Assembly: GCA_963575745.1 (NCBI GenBank)
Contig: CAUYUJ010015726.1
Span: forward strand, 1,359,939-1,419,938
Source: Prorocentrum cordatum
Taxonomy: Eukaryota; Sar; Dinophyceae; Prorocentrales; Prorocentraceae
Reading direction: 5' to 3'
DNA: 60,000 nucleotides
Shown in pieces: positions 54,111-60,000 of the stretch. The position numbers and the translations under genes were made by a program. How positions within the stretch are numbered: position 1 is the first letter of the stretch; each line of letters starts with the position of its first letter. The notes under the pieces are model-generated. The model was not told the origin of the DNA, searched no databases, and worked only from the letters and a program-made list of their open reading frames with translations.

Positions 54111-55029
54111 AGACTCGTGTGCGCGCGCCTTGCACGCCGTCTTCCCCAGCGAAGCCTGGAACGCAGCGCCCGCGGCTGAGATGGCCCGCGCGGCGCCTGC
54201 GTCGGAAATGGGCCAGAGCGCTGCTTCCGCGAGCGCGGTCTCCAAGACCCGCGGTCGGTGCAATCCGCGGGGCGCCTGCGTCGGAAAGACATGGGTCAGC
54301 GTGCCGCTTCCGCGGGTGGAGCGGCGGCAGCAGACCGCGCGGCGCCCTCGCGAATGCGCTTCCCTGGGGGGGGGGGCACGCGCCCAGGCGAGCGAGACAG
54401 GGCCGCCGCCGTGCCATGCGACGCGCCAGCGTGCAGGCGCACTGCGGCGCCCGCACGGCGATGGGGCCGTCTCTGCTCCGGCGTGCGAACAGTGCTGCTC
54501 AGCCAAAAAATTCCAGCAGAATCCTCCTCTCCCTCCCCTTCCCGCTCCGTAGCATTTTTCGGGACACGCTCGGAGCCCGGCATCCACAATTATTTGGTCC
54601 AGGCTGGCGCGGGCGGCGCAGGCGACCAGCCAGGCAGGCGCGGCGCCCCCCGCAGTCAGCCGACGGCGGCATAGAACATGGCACTGCGGGAGCGGCAGTG
54701 GCAAAGCCTCTTCGTGGGGCTTCTGGGTCGCGCGCCTCGGCCGACAGGCTCAGCGCCAAGCTGAAGCTGCAGTGCAACTTGATGGGTCCGCTCGAAAGCA
54801 CCAGAAGTTGCTCGGCCACGCAGGCCAACTGCTGAGAGTCGAAGCAGGAGTGGCGGACACGATCCTCGCGACTCTCCCCGTCTTCATCCAGCTGCGCAGC
54901 GGCATCGACAACCAGGCGCGGTCGTGGAGCGTTCTTCGTGCTCGCGAATGGGATTGGGTCTCTCTCTGCCCCGTCCGAATTCTCTTTTCGGGCCCACTGT
55001 GCCCATCCGCGCCTGGAAAGCTTTCCTGA
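54111..55029. other. GC-rich sequence, no firm gene
   Basis: A block with GGCGCCTGCGTCGGAAA and GCTTCCGCG words occurs twice, about 80 bp apart (about 54193 and 54278). A plus frame at 54772-55029 (LLGHAGQLLRVEAGVADTI) looks protein-like but is short and unsupported. Confidence 0.35.
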
Positions 55030-55430
55030 GGGCCTATTGGAAGCCTCTGGGGGCGTCTTGGTGGCAATTTTGGAGCCTTTTGGAAGCCTTGTGGGGCCTC
55101 TGGGTGGCCTTCTGGGGGTCCTTTTGGGCCGTCATCATGGGCGCCTCTTGGGCCGTCTTGGCGCCCTCTGGGGCGTTTTGAGGCCGTCTTGGATGGCCTC
55201 TTGGCCGTCTTGGGTGGGCCTGGGTGCCTCGCATCCGAAACATGAAGCGTCGAGATCCCGAAAAACCTCACAAAACCCATGGAAACCGAACGGTTCTTGC
55301 CTCGGGGCGCCCTCGCGGGACTCCTCTTGGAGCGCTCTTGGGGCCTCAGGGGAGCCTCTCGGGCCGTCTTGGGACTGTCTGGGCGTTGTCGGGCGCCTTT
55401 GGGCCAATCGCCGCGTGGGTTTGGAACCTC
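55030..55430. repeat. CTTGG-type repeat block
   Basis: GGCCTCTGGG, CGTCTTGG words with the A-rich spacer (CCCGAAAAACCTCACAAAAC) at about 55255-55280. Confidence 0.85.
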
Positions 55431-55504
55431 CTGTTCCATCCGGAGGTGGCCCCCAATGGCGTAGGGAGGTCCTTGGGCCAGAAGCCCCGGCCCTCGTCCC
55501 CAGG

Positions 55505-55890
55505 GCTACACGTATGTGCCTATGAATGTGTGGGCGTGTGTGTAAGCGTACATGCACGTGTGAATGTATGTGTAAACATATGTGTGCATGTATGTGTAGA
55601 TGTACAGACATATGTATGTGTATTGTGATGTGAATATGTATGTGTATGTGTACATGTAGTTGTGTATATGTATTTGTGTATGTTTATGCTTGTGTAGTGT
55701 AGGTGTATATGTGTATGTGTTTGTGCATTTGCACATGTAGAGGTATGTGTGTATGTGTTTGGGTATATTTGTGTATATGTATACGTATGTTTGTACATGT
55801 GTGTATATGTATTTGTGTATGCGCATGCACACACACATATATATTATATACTAGAACCATCGCGCGCGCTTCGCGCGCGCTCAGGTTCTA
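55505..55890. repeat. TG/TATG-rich microsatellite ending in the 39-nt hairpin
   Basis: Degenerate GTGTATGTG sequence (55505-55840), a short TA run, then the hairpin at 55852-55890, which differs from the copy at 18176-18214 by one base. Confidence 0.92.
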
Positions 55891-56123
55891 GCCCAGGCCG
55901 GGGGGGCGCTGGACGATCTTGGACAACGCTATCAAGCACAGGCGCGCGACGGCATCTGAGGAGCTTCTGGGGTGTTCCGCATGATTTGTCAACTGGCTGT
56001 TGGAGGCACCTCTTGGGTGCCTCTTGGGGGGGGCGTCTGCGGGTCCCTTGGGGGCATCGGTTCTGTAATCTGAAGCCGTCATTGGCCGTCCTTGCTGCGT
56101 GGAGGCCCGACTTGAGGCCACCT
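55891..56123. other. Unique sequence leading into the CTTGG modules
   Basis: CTTGG-type words begin at about 55990. No gene. Confidence 0.45.
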
Positions 56124-57770
56124 GCGGCCAGATTGAGGCAATCCGGAAGCCTCCCGGGGGCCTCCTGGAAGCAGTTTTGACGCATCGAGGGCACTCTTGG
56201 GCTATTTTAAAACCTCTTGGACGTCTCCTAGGGGCCTTTTGGGCCCTCGGGAAGCTTTTGGGGTCCTCTTGCGGCCTCATGTGGGCCTTTGGGGGGAACG
56301 CTCTGCTGTTGGGTCGCGTTCCCCTTCTTGGGCCTCTCTTGGGGCTCTTGGGGCCCTCTCGGGCCGTCTTGGGCGCCTCAAGCACCGTCTTGGGGCCCTC
56401 GCGGGCCGTCTTGGGGCCCTCTTGGAGGCCTCTTCCTCTATATTGGAGCGGTATTGGAAGCCTCTTGGGCCGTCTTGGAGCATCGGGATGCCAAAAGGCC
56501 GAAAAAATTCAAACCCGTCAAAGCCCAATCGTAAAACAATGAGTTGTGCCTCTTGGGGCCACCTTGGGAGATCTCTTGGAACCTCGTCGGCCCTCTTGGG
56601 AGCTTCTTGGGGGCCTCTTGGATCCGATTGGGGGCCTCTTGGGACTTCCCGAGAACCTCTCGGGGTAGAAAGCTCGGATTCTCAGTTCGTGTTTCCCTTC
56701 TTGGGCCTCTCTTGGGGCCGTCTTGGGGCCCTCTCGGGCCTTCTTGGGCGCCTCAGGCACCGCCTTGGGGCCCTCGTGGGCCGCCCAGGGCCCTCTTGGA
56801 AGCCTCTTCGGCTATCTTGGAGCTGTCTTGGAGGCCTCTTCCTCCTCCTCGTCCCCCTCCTCCTCCTCCCACTCCAGCTCTCTCTCCTCCTGATCTTCCT
56901 CCTCCTCCTGCAGCGTGTTCCGGAAGGCTCCCGCCGGAACATGCTGTGCACAAGTGCTGTCACTGCTCCCGCCACCGTGCCCTGGGTGGTGGGTCAGAGG
57001 CCTCATGGGTGTTGGTTTGGATCTCGTGGTTGGCCTGTCGGGGACGTCGTGAAGGCAGTTTCGCAGCTTCTCGGTAGCCGTTTTGGGACCGTTGTGGGGC
57101 CTCCTCGGGGCTGTTTTGTGGCCTCTTTAGGCCTCGTTTGGGCCTCCTGGGTGCCTCTTGGGGGCCTCCTGGGGCCTCTTGGGGGCTCCTTGGGGCCTCC
57201 TGGGGCACTCTTCAAGCGGGAGGGGCGAATGTTGGAGTCGTGGTCCCCCTCTTGGGCACATCTTGGGGCTGTGTTGGGACTCTGTTGGGCTGTCTTGGGC
57301 GACTCTGGCTGGGGCCGTCTTGGGGCCCTCTTGGGCCGTCTTGGGGCGCTCTTGGGCCTATTGAGCCGTCGTGGAACGTCGGACAGCCGAAAAGGCTCGA
57401 AGGCCAAACTCGTTCGAAAACCTCAGTGAAATTGACGATTTCGGCCTCTTGAAGCGCTGTGGAGAGGCGTCTTGAAGCGTCGTGGGGTGCCTTGGGGGGC
57501 CTCTCGGGCCGTCTTGGGCCTATCTTGGGCGTCCTGGAGCGGTCTTTCGGCGACTCGGGGCCCGCTTGGGCCGTCTTGGGAGCCTCTGGAGGCCCTCCTG
57601 AACTATTTTGGACCTCCTCGGCCGCCCCGTCCTCCCACGGGGGGGTCGGAGGCGGCGGCCTCCGAGGCCCAGGACGCGGAAACCCTATAAAAACACATGG
57701 AAAATGAGCCCCAGTACTCCCATGCCCCCTCGCGGCAGCCGCCCTGGGCGCCCGGGCGTCGTGCACGTCT
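56124..57770. repeat. CTTGG-module tandem duplication, copy 1
   Basis: Begins GCGGCCAGATTGAGGCAATC and matches copy 2 at an offset of 1647 bp. It includes the segment also found at 34126-34920 and two A-rich spacers (about 56490-56540 and 57370-57430). Open frames on both strands are repeat translations. Confidence 0.9.
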
Positions 57771-59605
57771 GCGGCCAGATTGAGGCAATCCGGAAGCCTC
57801 CCGGGGGCCTCCTGGAAGCAGTTTTGACGCATCGAGGGCACTCTTGGGCTATTTTGGAACCTCTTGGACGTCTCCTGGGGGCCTTTTGGGCCCTCGGGAA
57901 GCTTTTGGGGTCCTCTTGCGGCCTCATGTGGGCCTTTTGGGGGGAACGCTCTGCTGTTGGGTCGCGTTCCCCGTCTTGGGCCTCTCTTGGGGCTCTTGGG
58001 GCCCTCTCGGGCCGTCTTGGGCACCTCAAGCACCGTCTGGGGCCCTCGCGGGCCGTCTTGGGGCCCTCTTGGAGGCCTCTTCCTCTATATTGGAGCGGTA
58101 TTGGAAGCCTCTTGGGCCGTCTTGGAGCATCGGGATGCCAAAAGGCCGAAAAAATTCAAACCCGTCAAAGCCCAATCGTAAAACAATGAGTTGTGCCTCT
58201 TGGGGCCACCTTGGGAGATCTCTTGGAACCTCGTCGGCCCTCTTGGGAGCTTCTTGGGGGGCCTCTTGGGACTTCCCGAGAACCTCTCGGGGTAGAAAGC
58301 TCGGATTCTCAGTTCGTGTTTCCCTTCTTGGGCCTCTCTTGGGGCGGGCCCTCTCGGGCCTTCTTGGGCGCCTCAGGCACCGCCTTGGGGCCCTCGTGGG
58401 CCGCCCAGGGCCCTCTTGGAAGCTTCTTCGGCTATCTTGGAGCTGTCTTGGAGGCCTCTTCCTCCTCTTCGTCCCCCTCCTCCTCCTCCCACTCCAGCTC
58501 TCTCTCCTCCTGATCTTCCTCCTCCCCCTGCAACGTGTTCTGGAAGGCTCCCGCCGGAACATGCTGTGCAGAAGTGCTGTCACTGCTCCCGCCACAGTGC
58601 CCTGGGTGGTGGGTCAGAGGCCTCATGGGTGTTGGTTTGGATCTCGTGGTTGGCCTGTCGGGGACGTCGTGAAGGCAGTTTCGCAGCTTCTCGGTAGCCG
58701 TTTTGGAACCGTTGTGGAGCCTCCTCGGGGCTGTTTTGTGGCCTCTTTAGGCCTCGTTTGGGCCTCCTGGGTGCCTCTTGGGGGCCTCCTGGGGCCTCTT
58801 GGGGGCTCCTTGGGGCCTCCTGGGGCACTCTTCAAGCGGGAGGGGCGAGGCCGGGGGCCCCAGGACAGGTGCCTCGACCCCCCATGGCGGAATGGGGGGG
58901 GCCTGGAGCCTCCCGGGAGCAGCCCAGGCGGCCCAAGAGTGCCCCAAGAGCGCTCCACGACAGGCACAGCAGGCTCCAAGAGGCCCAAGAGGGCGCCAAG
59001 AGGGCCCCAAGATGCCCAAGGTAAGCCCAAGACGGCCAAAGAGGCCCCCAAGACGCTCCAAGAGGCCTCTAAGAGGCCCCCCCAGAGGGCCCCAAGAGGC
59101 CCAAATCGCTAATTTTACTAAGGTTTTGGACACATTTTGCCTTTCCCGCCTTTTCAGCTTTGCGACGCTCCACGACGGCTCACAGGCCCCCCGCGGACGC
59201 CCCAAGACAGCCCAAGAGGCCTCCAAGAGGGCCTGAAGACGGCTCTGTTGGGCTGTCTTGGGCGACTCTAGGGCCGTCTTGCGGCCCTCTTGGGCCGTCT
59301 TGGGGCGCTCTTGGGGGCCTATTGAGCCGTCTTGGAACGTCGGACAGCCGAAAAGGCTGGAAGGCCAACATCGTTCGAAAACCTCAGTGAAATTGACGAT
59401 TTCGGCCTCTTGAAGCGCTGTGGAGAGGCGTCTTGAAGCGTCGTGGAGTGCCTTTGGGGGCCTCTCGGGCCGTCTTGGGCCTATCTTGGGCATCCTGGAG
59501 CGGTCTTTCGGCGACTCGGGGCCCGCTTGGGCCGTCTTGGGAGCCTCTGGAGGCCGCCCTGGACTATTTTGGACCTCCCCGACCGCCCCGTCCTCCCACG
59601 GGGGG
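57771..59605. repeat. CTTGG-module tandem duplication, copy 2
   Basis: Same order as copy 1, with a deletion of about 27 bp near 58256, a small deletion near 58346, and an insertion of about 385 bp (58849-59236) whose CTTGG words run in the opposite orientation (AAGAGGCCCAAGAGG). Confidence 0.9.
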
Positions 59606-60000
59606 TTCTTCGGGGCTGTTTGGGAGCCTCTTGAAGCCTCATTTGGGCCTCCTGGGTGCTTCTTGGGGGTCTCCTGGGGCCTCTTGGGGCCCCTTTGGAG
59701 CCTCCCGGGGCCCTGTGGAGGCGGGAGGCTCGAATTTCCGGTTCGCAGTTCCCCTCTTGGAGCCCTCTTGGGGCCGTCTTGGGGCTCTCTTCGCCCGTCT
59801 TGAGCGCGTTTTGGGCCGTCTTGGGGCCCTCAGGAGCCGTCTTGAGCCCCTCTTGGAGGCCTCTTGGGCTCTCTTGGGGCGTCCGCGGGGGGCCTTTGAG
59901 CCGTCGTGAAGCGTCGGAAAGCTGAGAAGGCGGGAAAAGCAAAATGTGTCCAAAACCTTCGTAAAATAAACGATTTCGGCCTCTTGAAGCGCTTTGGAGA
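59606..60000. repeat. Further CTTGG module, cut by the window end
   Basis: Another array followed by the A-rich spacer (59930-59975). It then enters the GGCCTCTTGAAGCGC word that begins the next module when the window ends. Confidence 0.85.

Overview
This is a eukaryotic, GC-rich, repeat-dominated window that most resembles a dinoflagellate nuclear genome. The reasons are the retroelement types (a Ty1/copia element, a tyrosine-recombinase retroelement with an added methyltransferase-like domain, and two divergent LINEs), the very high load of micro- and minisatellites, and a motif in the copia LTRs that resembles the dinoflagellate spliced leader. A Prorocentrum-like species is possible, but this is inference. 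I found no tRNA or rRNA gene and no intact host gene. Most long open frames here are simple repeats read in a stop-free direction.

Layout. 1-2860: a 35-bp minisatellite with GC-rich higher-order spacers. 3564-13733: a decayed Ty1/copia retrotransposon on the minus strand (LTR, PBS, gag with a CCHC knuckle, protease, integrase, RT, RNase H, LTR). 13734-15625: C-rich and A-rich tracts, then an 18-bp minisatellite that is open on both strands. 15780-19480: AT-rich direct repeats, a large inverted repeat, a 36-bp repeat family, TA microsatellites with GC hairpins, and arrays of a CTTGG-type repeat.

19479-33669: the most informative part. A minus-strand tyrosine-recombinase (DIRS-like) retroelement lies between two 80-bp direct repeats that differ at 2 positions. 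Its gag region is split by a minus-strand LINE (about 25.55-33.12 kb) that carries ORF1, APE endonuclease, RT, a zinc knuckle and RNase H. The remaining YR-element domains run, from its 5' end to its 3' end, gag, RT, RNase H, recombinase, methyltransferase-like.

33670-40250: microsatellites, a copy of the CTTGG module, a CAGA tract, GGA tracts and a macrosatellite of about 1 kb present about twice. 40254-46516: a plus-strand LINE of a different lineage (endonuclease, RT, C2H2-type fingers, no RNase H seen), bounded on both sides by TCA/CAGCAT microsatellite. 46517-50060: microsatellites and two copies of a foldback element. 50132-51472: a minus-strand ankyrin-repeat plus protein-kinase gene or pseudogene, the only recognisable non-transposon gene. 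51470-60000: microsatellites, hairpins, a weak coding candidate, and a 1.65-kb tandem duplication of CTTGG-type modules that runs off the window end.

The genes do not form an operon or pathway. The window is a record of nested transposition, repeat expansion and decay. Every protein-coding region is interrupted by frameshifts or stops (some could be unrecognised introns), so none is confidently functional.
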